A stretch of DNA of 5,851 nt from assembly GCA_030430345.1 (NCBI GenBank), contig JAUIFT010000214.1:1-5851 (forward strand). The letters run 5' to 3'. Shown here piece after piece: positions 1 through 5,238 of this stretch. Numbering within the stretch: position 1 is the first letter of the stretch; every line of letters begins with the position of its first letter. The stretch comes from Calditrichia bacterium. GTDB taxonomy: Bacteria; Calditrichota; Calditrichia; RBG-13-44-9; J042. The notes under the pieces are model-generated. The model saw nothing but the letters and a program-made list of their open reading frames with translations, did no database searches and was not told the DNA's origin. A program made the translations under genes and the position numbers.

Positions 1-1331
1 CCGGTAATTTCACCGAGACTATCCAGAGCGAGGCGAATATCGACAGCAAGGATTTCTTCCCCGGCGGCGATATCGATCGCTGAGAGAGCGTTTCCCAGGC
101 TAGCGATTGCCTTCTCTAAAGCCAGTTTATGGCGGGCACTGGTTACAACAACTTCTTCCGACTCGATGCTGACATCGTTAAACACCTGCGCTTTGATCGC
201 CTGTTTCAAATCGTCGATGCCAGTATTGGCTTTGGCGGATATCTTAATCAACGGCAATTCCAGTGCAGCCAGCGCTGCGGTCACCGTGTTGTCCTCGCCT
301 AAATCTATTTTGTTGATCACCGGAATGACATGCAGCGTTTCCCGGTGATTATCAATCAGCTCCAGGAGCACCTTGTCGTCCGCCGCCAACGGTTCGTTTC
401 CTTCGAAGATACATAAAGCAACGTCGGCGGTTTCCATCTGCGCCAATGCGCGCTCTACGCCGATGGCTTCAATCTGATCCTCGGTGTCGCGAATACCGGC
501 GGTATCCACTGCCTGCACGGCCAGGCCATCCAGCTCCAGGTTCGCTTCGATGTAATCCCGGGTAGTGCCGGGAATATTGCTGACAATCGCACGATCCTTT
601 TCCAGAAAGGCATTTAGCAAGCTGGACTTGCCGACATTGGGCTTACCCAAGATAAGCAGCTTTATTCCTTCCTGCAGCAGGCGGCCATAGTCATAGGTGT
701 CGAGGAAACGGCGAATACTAGTAATCGTATTCTCGATTTTCCGGCGCATTTCAGCCATCGGCATTACTTCAATGCCTTCTTCGGAAAAATCCAGGTTGAT
801 CTCCAGCAGTGATAAATAGCTAAGAATCTCATCTTTAATCTGAAATATCCGTTCAGATAAACGTCCTTCCAGATGCCGTAATGACTGAGTCAGACTCTGC
901 CGGGAGCGTGCGCTGATAATGCCGGCAACCGCTTCCGCCTGGGAGAGATCCATCTTGCCATTCATAAAAGCCCGGAAAGTAAATTCTCCCGGCTCCGCGA
1001 TGCGCGCGCCATTGTTTACCATCTGAGCAATTATTCGATCGATGATCAATGGGTTGCAATGACAGCTGATTTCCACCACGTCTTCCCCGGTATATGAAGC
1101 CGGATGCCGGAAGTATGTGGTAACCACCTGATCGATAACGGTTTGATTGCTGTTATCCAAGATTTCGTTAAAGATCGCCCGGCGGGTATCTTCCCTGGTG
1201 ATCGGCCGCTTTAAAGCGGGATTTATTGCTGCAAGACTTTCGCTGCCGCTTAGCCTAATAACAGCAATGGCGCCATTCCCCAACGGAGAAGATAGCGCCA
1301 CAATAGTATCATCTTCTGGCAGATATTTCAT
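1..1331 (-). CDS. mnmE: tRNA-U34 modification GTPase MnmE (TrmE), 3' end cut by window edge
   Basis: MnmE works with MnmG to install the (carboxymethyl)aminomethyl group on wobble uridine 34 of certain tRNAs, using a tetrahydrofolate one-carbon donor and GTP hydrolysis. The 443 complete codons seen here start MKYLPEDDTIVALSSPLGNG, a normal N-terminal folate-binding domain (about 1-120) followed by the helical domain with the PGEFTFRAF and DLSQAEAVAG blocks (114-137). The inserted G domain has P-loop GKPNVGKS (229-236, with N232 at the potassium-binding position), switch I PGTTRD (254-259), DTAG (276-279), E288 at the place of the E. coli catalytic E282, NKID (340-343) and SAK (365-367). The frame is still open at base 1, just after LGEIT, so about 15-18 residues and the terminal Cys motif lie outside. 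It starts 18 nt after the yidC stop without a clear Shine-Dalgarno sequence, which suggests coupling. An oddity is CHCN (90-93) where CHGG or GHGG is usual. Confidence 0.97.
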   Translation of the reverse strand, partial: MKYLPEDDTIVALSSPLGNGAIAVIRLSGSESLAAINPALKRPITREDTRRAIFNEILDNSNQTVIDQVVTTYFRHPASYTGEDVVEISCHCNPLIIDRIIAQMVNNGARIAEPGEFTFRAFMNGKMDLSQAEAVAGIISARSRQSLTQSLRHLEGRLSERIFQIKDEILSYLSLLEINLDFSEEGIEVMPMAEMRRKIENTITSIRRFLDTYDYGRLLQEGIKLLILGKPNVGKSSLLNAFLEKDRAIVSNIPGTTRDYIEANLELDGLAVQAVDTAGIRDTEDQIEAIGVERALAQMETADVALCIFEGNEPLAADDKVLLELIDNHRETLHVIPVINKIDLGEDNTVTAALAALELPLIKISAKANTGIDDLKQAIKAQVFNDVSIESEEVVVTSARHKLALEKAIASLGNALSAIDIAAGEEILAVDIRLALDSLGEIT

Positions 1332-1349
1332 CTTATAATCCGTTCAGGA

Positions 1350-3284
1350 TTAACGTTTTTTCTTCCGCGACCTTGATTTCGATTTCTGTGCGCTAGACGC
1401 CGGCTTCCGGACGGGAGTTGTTTTTTTGCCATTTTTACTGGCCACTGCTGCCGCTTTGGCCGGCTGCGGTTTATCGGGCATGTTTTTCTTGATCATCCGT
1501 GTCTGCAGTGCTGTTAACACATTAAATACGGCATAATAAAGATTTAGTCCGGACGGGAACGTGTAGAAAACGAATATCAGAATAACTGGCATAAAATAAA
1601 CCAGTGCCTTCTGTTTCGGGTCGGTCATGGTTGCTTTCGACTGGAGAATCATTGTTGCGCCCATCAATAATGGCAGCACACAAAGACTATCGCCGAGAAA
1701 GGGTATGGAGAAATCCAGTTTGGCCAGCACATCCGGCTTGGAAAGGTCGGTAATCCAGGCCACAAACGGTTCACCGCGCAGCTGGATTGTTGAGCGGAAA
1801 ACAATGAACAAGGCAATCAGCAATGGCATCTGTAACAACATCGGCAAACAGCCGCCAAGCGGATTAAACCCTTGTTCTTTATAGAGTTTCATTATTTCTT
1901 TCTGGTAGCGCTGCGGATCATTCTTGTGTTTTTCCTGAATATCCTTCATCAACGGCTGCAATTCCTGCATACGAGCAGTCGATTCATAACTTTTTTTCGT
2001 TAGCGGATAAAGAATAATTTTGATAATGATCGCAAAGAGAATAATGGCAATACCATAATTCGGAATAAAACTGTGCAGGAACTTAAATGCCGGTAAAACC
2101 ATGTAGATGGTAAAAATACGGAAAATGCTCTCATACCAGCCATTGTTCATTACCAGATCGTCGAGGCCGACATTATAGACACCGAGCGTTCCCACATCCA
2201 GCGGGCCGAGGTAAACCGTAAACTTGTCTTCATAATTATTACCCAGACGGGCCGGTAAATTGCGATTCAAAGAGACCGAGTAGTTTTTTACCAATAGTTC
2301 GGTATCATTGGAGAGCTTCACATTATTGGCATATCCGCTCAATGTTGCGTTCTGAGATTTCTCCGCTGCTTCCGGCACAATCGCAGCGACGAAGTATTTA
2401 GTACGCACAGCGACCCAATCCACCTTGTTCCCGGAAGGAGATTCTTCCAATTCTTCTTCATCGGTAACATCCAGGGATTCCAATTCGCCATCGAGATATG
2501 CATTGGCATTCGAATAGGTAAAGTCTTCGGAAGCGTTTTCTTCGGTGCTTTCCATGCCGTTTTCCCAGTTCATCGAATACCACTTGTAGCCGATGAATTT
2601 TTCCATATTCTCAAATTTTACGGAAATATCAAATCCATAGCGGTCATGATAAAAAGTGTATTGAGTGACCAGGCGGCCATCATCCAGCGGTAGATAGAAC
2701 TCGATGGTCCGCTGCGGATTGTCTTCGCTCAGAGAAATTCTTGTTTCTTTACCCAGGTCCGTATGCAAGGTATAATCCGAAAGGTGGATCATTTTGCCAT
2801 TGGGATCAACGATCTCGACATCCAGGCCCCGCCGTTCAATGCGCGATATATCTGCTGCGCTTAACAGGAATTCATTGCCGGATGCAAGGTTCACATTACC
2901 AACCTTGGTAGAATCGTCGAAGTGATAATCATATTGTTTCAGATGCCAATCGACAATGCTGCCGCCCCGGGCATTGGAGAAGGTTGCTTTGACAACTTCA
3001 TTCTCAAAGTGGATCACCTTGAGAAGCGTGTCGGACTGAATGCCTTCATTGATTGTCGTTTGCGTTTCCGTGCTCAGCGAGGTTTGATCCTGAGTGCGCT
3101 CGGGAATGGTAGTGCTGGCATTGTTTTGCGGTGCGGGGGCGTCTGCTGGCTGGCTTGTTACCTGCCCGCTGGAATCCGCAGGGAATTGATTGGTCTGATC
3201 CGGCATGGGAGGCTGATTAAAGAGTATCCAGACAAATGTCAGCATTAAAATCAGCAGGATGCCTGTTGTCGTGTTCTTGTCCAT
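1350..3284 (-). CDS. yidC: membrane protein insertase YidC (Oxa1 family)
   Basis: YidC inserts and folds inner-membrane proteins, alone or with SecYEG. The 644-residue protein has the Gram-negative layout: N-terminal membrane segment (about 8-22), a Ser/Thr/Gln/Pro-rich linker (27-80), a periplasmic beta-domain (about 85-380) and the conserved membrane core (about 385-600). Core hallmarks are YPLTKKSYEST (426-436), MQELQP (439-444), NPLGGCLPMLLQMP (474-487) and FPSGLNLYY (576-584). K422, in IIIKIILYPLT, aligns with the positively charged groove residue that is Arg366 in E. coli. The last ~40 residues are rich in Lys/Arg and end SRSRKKKR. Such basic tails bind ribosomes in other YidC proteins, so this one probably supports co-translational insertion. 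It is longer than E. coli YidC (548) because of the linker and tail. An AAGGA in the end of yidD, 11 nt before the ATG, probably serves as ribosome-binding site. Confidence 0.98.
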   Translation of the reverse strand: MDKNTTTGILLILMLTFVWILFNQPPMPDQTNQFPADSSGQVTSQPADAPAPQNNASTTIPERTQDQTSLSTETQTTINEGIQSDTLLKVIHFENEVVKATFSNARGGSIVDWHLKQYDYHFDDSTKVGNVNLASGNEFLLSAADISRIERRGLDVEIVDPNGKMIHLSDYTLHTDLGKETRISLSEDNPQRTIEFYLPLDDGRLVTQYTFYHDRYGFDISVKFENMEKFIGYKWYSMNWENGMESTEENASEDFTYSNANAYLDGELESLDVTDEEELEESPSGNKVDWVAVRTKYFVAAIVPEAAEKSQNATLSGYANNVKLSNDTELLVKNYSVSLNRNLPARLGNNYEDKFTVYLGPLDVGTLGVYNVGLDDLVMNNGWYESIFRIFTIYMVLPAFKFLHSFIPNYGIAIILFAIIIKIILYPLTKKSYESTARMQELQPLMKDIQEKHKNDPQRYQKEIMKLYKEQGFNPLGGCLPMLLQMPLLIALFIVFRSTIQLRGEPFVAWITDLSKPDVLAKLDFSIPFLGDSLCVLPLLMGATMILQSKATMTDPKQKALVYFMPVILIFVFYTFPSGLNLYYAVFNVLTALQTRMIKKNMPDKPQPAKAAAVASKNGKKTTPVRKPASSAQKSKSRSRKKKR

Positions 3285-3291
3285 TACTTGC

Positions 3292-3519
3292 TTAATCCTT
3301 ATTTGTTTTCGTTGGTACCGGATCTACACCACCGGGATGAAAAGGATGACATTTGGCGATCCGTTTTATCGATAGCCAACCGCCTCTAAATACACCATGC
3401 CTGCTTACAGCTTCAATCGCATAATGGGAACACGTAGGATAAAATCGACAAGAAGGGGGGAAGAGCGGCGAGATCAGATATTGGTAAACCCGGATAATTC
3501 CGATGATAATATACTTCAT
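3292..3519 (-). CDS. yidD: membrane protein insertion efficiency factor YidD
   Basis: This is a small basic protein of the YidD family (DUF37/haemolytic domain), thought to sit at the inner face of the cytoplasmic membrane and assist YidC-dependent insertion. The 75 residues carry the whole family signature: an N-terminal amphipathic stretch ([20 protein letters not shown]), [14 protein letters not shown] (21-34) with the two conserved cysteines (24 and 30), the [23 protein letters not shown] region, and DPVP (66-69). Length is typical. Its ATG overlaps the rnpA stop in an ATGA arrangement and it ends 7 nt before yidC, so it is almost certainly co-translated with both. Only a weak AAGAA lies before the start, which fits translational coupling. 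Order and content match the widely conserved rnpA-yidD-yidC arrangement. Confidence 0.97.
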   Translation of the reverse strand: MKYIIIGIIRVYQYLISPLFPPSCRFYPTCSHYAIEAVSRHGVFRGGWLSIKRIAKCHPFHPGGVDPVPTKTNKD

Positions 3520-3848
3520 TTCTTGGCTACCATGTCGCCGATTTCTCTTTCCAAACTGGCATAGCTATTCTTGAATCTCTTCACTAAAATGGCAACTTCC
3601 CGGCCTTTAAACCAGGAAGGGTGCTTGCGGTAAATTTCACGAACAAGTCGCTTCATGACATTCCGCTGGACAGCATTACCAATCCGTTTCGGCGTCAAAA
3701 CCGCAAACCTGCGTTTATCGGCAGGTCTGTCGTAAATATTTATTATTCGTCCGGATAACTTACGTCCATTGACCAGTAAGGCTTTTATTTCAACTCCCTT
3801 TTTGATCATCCGTGAACGGGGGAGGGTGAACTGCGAACGATTATCCAC
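3516..3848 (-). CDS. rnpA: ribonuclease P protein component (GTG start)
   Basis: RnpA is the protein subunit of RNase P, which binds the catalytic RNA and the 5' leader of pre-tRNAs. The 110-residue basic protein shows the family pattern: [15 protein letters not shown] at the N terminus, the central strand region around [15 protein letters not shown] (46-60), and the long RNR-motif helix [14 protein letters not shown] (61-74). The usual third residue of the motif (RNR) is Val64, as tolerated in many Bacteroidota-type proteins. The start is a GTG inside the last codons of rpmH. The next in-frame ATG (Met14) would remove the conserved FTLPRS segment, so the GTG is preferred. No Shine-Dalgarno sequence precedes it, so translation probably depends on ribosomes finishing rpmH. 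The stop overlaps the yidD start by 4 nt. Confidence 0.96.
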   Translation of the reverse strand: MDNRSQFTLPRSRMIKKGVEIKALLVNGRKLSGRIINIYDRPADKRRFAVLTPKRIGNAVQRNVMKRLVREIYRKHPSWFKGREVAILVKRFKNSYASLEREIGDMVAKK

Positions 3849-3981
3849 TAACTGTTAAACGCTTACGGCCTTTTGCCCGTCGTGCAGCAATCACTCTGCG
3901 ACCACCTTTGCTTGCCATTCTTGCGCGAAAGCCATGCTTATTCTTGCGCTTGCGATTGTGGGGCTGATATGTCCGTTTCAT
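3841..3981 (-). CDS. rpmH: 50S ribosomal protein L34
   Basis: L34 is a small, very basic component of the large ribosomal subunit. Translating the minus strand from the ATG at 3981 gives 46 residues, the same length as E. coli L34. They begin [20 protein letters not shown] and continue [26 protein letters not shown]. The blocks KRTYQP, HGFRARM and RRAKGRKRL are diagnostic. It is the first gene of the minus-strand operon. A strong ribosome-binding site sits 8 nt before its ATG. Its TAA stop (3841-3843) lies inside the rnpA reading frame, giving an 8-nt overlap. In many bacteria dnaA and the origin lie upstream of rpmH; here the neighbour is a divergent ParA-type gene. Confidence 0.97.
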   Translation of the reverse strand: MKRTYQPHNRKRKNKHGFRARMASKGGRRVIAARRAKGRKRLTVSG

Positions 3982-3985
3982 ATGA

Positions 3986-3994
3986 CTTTCCTCC
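3986..3994 (-). promoter_or_regulatory. ribosome-binding site of rpmH
   Basis: The minus strand reads GGAGGAAAG here, with 8 nt between GGAGG and the ATG. It is the strongest Shine-Dalgarno sequence in the window, as expected for a ribosomal protein gene. It contrasts with the weak or missing sites of rnpA, yidD and mnmE downstream. Confidence 0.85.
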
Positions 3995-4022
3995 AGTAAT
4001 TCTGATTATTTTCGAGCCGATA

Positions 4023-4051
4023 AATAAAGTAAAAAAAAAATCTCAAGTCAA
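4023..4051 (-). promoter_or_regulatory. candidate sigma-70-type promoter of the rpmH-rnpA-yidD-yidC-mnmE operon
   Basis: On the minus strand TTGACT (4046-4051, five of six matches to TTGACA) is followed after 17 bp by TTTATT (4023-4028, four of six matches to TATAAT, lacking the important second-position A). A shifted TATTTA (4021-4026) is an alternative -10 with a longer spacer. Most of the spacer is a run of ten T. The predicted transcript start lies about 30-35 nt before the rpmH ATG. The -35 match is good and the -10 mediocre, so the call is tentative. If the organism uses a Bacteroidota-type primary sigma factor the element boundaries would differ. Confidence 0.45.
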
Positions 4052-4061
4052 TATGTTAAAA

Positions 4062-4096
4062 GGAATTTTAAAATTCCCATCCGGGAATATATTCCC
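4062..4096. promoter_or_regulatory. paired perfect palindromes, probable operator
   Basis: Two perfect palindromes lie side by side: GGAATTTTAAAATTCC (16 bp, 4062-4077) and GGGAATATATTCCC (14 bp, 4083-4096). Their centres are 20 bp apart, about two helical turns. Their inner arms also form a third inverted repeat, ATTCCC-ATCC-GGGAAT (4073-4088). The half-sites GGAAT/ATTCC therefore alternate at 4062, 4073, 4084 and 4091. The pair begins 11 bp upstream of the candidate rpmH -35 box and lies upstream of the rightward ParA-type gene, where a dimeric regulator could act on either direction. A binding role is inferred; the symmetry is directly visible. It does not match the ParB site parS (TGTTTCACGTGAAACA). 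Confidence 0.55.
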
Positions 4097-4134
4097 TGTA
4101 ACAACATTTTCGAAGTTTTTTTCTAAAAATTTGG

Positions 4135-4148
4135 CATTCCCGGCAATG
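4135..4148. repeat. imperfect palindrome CATTCCCGGCAATG
   Basis: Six of seven base pairs are symmetric in this 14-bp site, and it contains a fifth ATTCC half-site (4136-4140). It lies midway between the paired palindromes and the rightward promoter and could be a weaker copy of the same binding site. On its own it could be chance. Confidence 0.3.
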
Positions 4149-4181
4149 TATAAATATGAAAGCTTACGGAACTAAAAAACA

Positions 4182-4210
4182 TTGCTTTGTCGGGAATTTC
4201 GACCTATTAT
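4182..4210 (+). promoter_or_regulatory. candidate promoter of the ParA-type gene with an embedded inverted repeat
   Basis: TTGCTT (4182-4187) and TATTAT (4205-4210, five of six matches to TATAAT) are 17 bp apart, which would start transcription near 4217 and give a leader of about 29 nt. The spacer contains GTCG-GGAATTT-CGAC (4189-4203), an inverted repeat with 4-bp arms that includes a sixth GGAAT half-site (4193-4197). A protein bound there would block RNA polymerase, so repression or autoregulation is plausible. The -35 match is weak. Confidence 0.4.
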
Positions 4211-4231
4211 TTAGTTTGCAAACCAAATCTC

Positions 4232-4237
4232 AGGGGA
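4232..4237 (+). promoter_or_regulatory. ribosome-binding site that fixes the ParA-type start
   Basis: AGGGGA lies about 8-9 nt before the ATG at 4246. The in-frame upstream ATG at 4156 has no purine-rich site before it, and translation from there would add 30 residues before the P-loop region that ParA proteins do not have. The site therefore supports a start at 4246. Confidence 0.65.
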
Positions 4238-4245
4238 TTTCTCGA

Positions 4246-5238
4246 ATGGGGCAAACCGTTTCATTTATCATCCAAAAGGGCGGCTGCGGCAAAACGACGA
4301 CGACGGTTAACACGGCAAGCTACCTGGCAGAACAAGGCTATAAAGTCCTCGCTGTGGATATGGATCCGCAAGGCAACCTCAGCCAGCATTTCGGTTATGA
4401 TACCGATTCTTTAGAATATACCCTTCTTCATCTATTCCTGAAAAAGAAAGAATTTGATGAAGTTGTCCTCAAGCGCAGCGACAATCTGCACATTCTCCCC
4501 AACAATATCGAAATGGTCTCGGCGGAATTTACCCTCTATAAATCCTTTTCCCGGGAATACATTCTGCGGGACCTTCTCGCGCCTTATAATAATGTATACG
4601 ACTTCATTTTGATCGACTGTCCGCCGAACCTCGGTATCCTCTCGCTCAATGCGCTGGTCGCCAGCAAGGAATTTATTCTGGTTGTTTCCCCGGAGTTTTT
4701 CCCGATGCGCGCCATTAAGCCGCTCTATGAAACCTATCTGATGGTGAAAGCAAAACTGAACCGCACCCTGAAGTTCAAAGGGGTTGTGATGACCATGTGC
4801 GACTTCCGTACCAAGCACTCTCAGGAAGTGCGAAAGATTCTCAAACGGAACTTTCCGCATAAACTCTATCAAACATATATCCGCAATAGCGTATCTCTGA
4901 AAGAAGCGTCTTCTCACGGAAAAAGCATCTTTGAATATCATCCCAGTTCCAATGGCTCTTTTGACTATCAGAATTTTGTAGAAGAGTTTCTCCGCGATCA
5001 TGAACCGGCGCAGAAAAAGAAAGCGTTCTATGAAGAGCACTTTCAGCAGCTGCCAGTGGATGAAAAAACCGAAATCCTCGATTTTGCCAAGCAGAACCTC
5101 TCAAATTACAATCGCAGCCGACTGGATGAAGAAGAAGACGAACCGATTCTGCGGGAAGCACTAATTCTTGAACGAAATAAATTGCTGGAAAAACTATTCC
5201 CATATCGGGAACATTCGATGAGTGCAAAAGGCAAATGA
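4246..5238 (+). CDS. ParA/Soj/MinD-type ATPase with charged C-terminal extension
   Basis: This is a deviant-Walker P-loop ATPase of the ParA group. Such proteins form ATP-dependent dimers that bind DNA or membrane and position chromosomes, plasmids or protein machines. The 330-residue product starts MGQTVSFIIQKGGCGKTTTT: deviant Walker A KGGCGKTT (11-18) with signature Lys11 and catalytic-type Lys16, A' motif VDMDPQGN (37-44), and Walker B FILIDCPPNLG (120-130, Asp124). RNSVSLKEASSHGKSI (213-228) matches the Soj RNVRLSEAPSHGKPI block. The ATPase domain ends near residue 250, the whole length of a typical Soj. About 75 further residues follow, helical in appearance and charged (KKK 257-259, EEEDE 295-299). 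An in-frame ATG 90 nt upstream lacks a ribosome-binding site. No parB is present, so a chromosome-partition role is unproven; a cargo-positioning relative is an alternative. The stop overlaps the next start. Confidence 0.9.
   Translation: MGQTVSFIIQKGGCGKTTTTVNTASYLAEQGYKVLAVDMDPQGNLSQHFGYDTDSLEYTLLHLFLKKKEFDEVVLKRSDNLHILPNNIEMVSAEFTLYKSFSREYILRDLLAPYNNVYDFILIDCPPNLGILSLNALVASKEFILVVSPEFFPMRAIKPLYETYLMVKAKLNRTLKFKGVVMTMCDFRTKHSQEVRKILKRNFPHKLYQTYIRNSVSLKEASSHGKSIFEYHPSSNGSFDYQNFVEEFLRDHEPAQKKKAFYEEHFQQLPVDEKTEILDFAKQNLSNYNRSRLDEEEDEPILREALILERNKLLEKLFPYREHSMSAKGK

Noticed and set aside
853..1059. Minus-strand frame of 68 codons inside mnmE, and other short frames inside mnmE and yidC
   Set aside because: They lie out of frame within genes whose motifs are continuous; there is no sign of frameshift or of a nested gene.
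3841..3849. TTATCCACT, one mismatch from the DnaA box TTATCCACA
   Set aside because: It is a single copy, formed by the rpmH stop and rnpA start codons. No further boxes cluster around it, so chance is the simpler explanation.
4131..4146. TTGGCATTCCCGGCAA as a possible sigma-54 promoter (GG-N10-GC)
   Set aside because: The GG and GC are separated by 8 instead of 10 bases and the -12 element is poor, so the obligatory spacing fails.
4131..4155. TTGGCA with TATAAA (4149-4154) as a promoter for the ParA-type gene
   Set aside because: The spacer is only 12 bp, far too short for a sigma-70-type promoter, and no -35 box is found at the correct distance from TATAAA. TATAAA alone could still be a -10 element.
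3873..4175. Open frame of 100 codons on the plus strand over rpmH and the intergenic region
   Set aside because: It is antisense to rpmH, crosses the AT-rich palindromic region, and its composition does not look like a real protein.
4182..4210. Possible parS site for ParB in the intergenic dyads
   Set aside because: None of the dyads resembles TGTTTCACGTGAAACA, and no parB gene is present in the window.
4156..4245. Upstream in-frame ATG that would give the ParA-type protein 30 more residues
   Set aside because: No ribosome-binding site precedes it, the extra residues do not resemble a ParA N terminus, and the stretch contains the best promoter candidate. The ATG at 4246 has an AGGGGA site at the right distance.
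4432..5040. Open frame of 202 codons on the minus strand opposite the ParA-type gene
   Set aside because: It is fully antisense to a gene with intact family motifs, has no recognisable domain, and is explained by the codon structure of the opposite strand.
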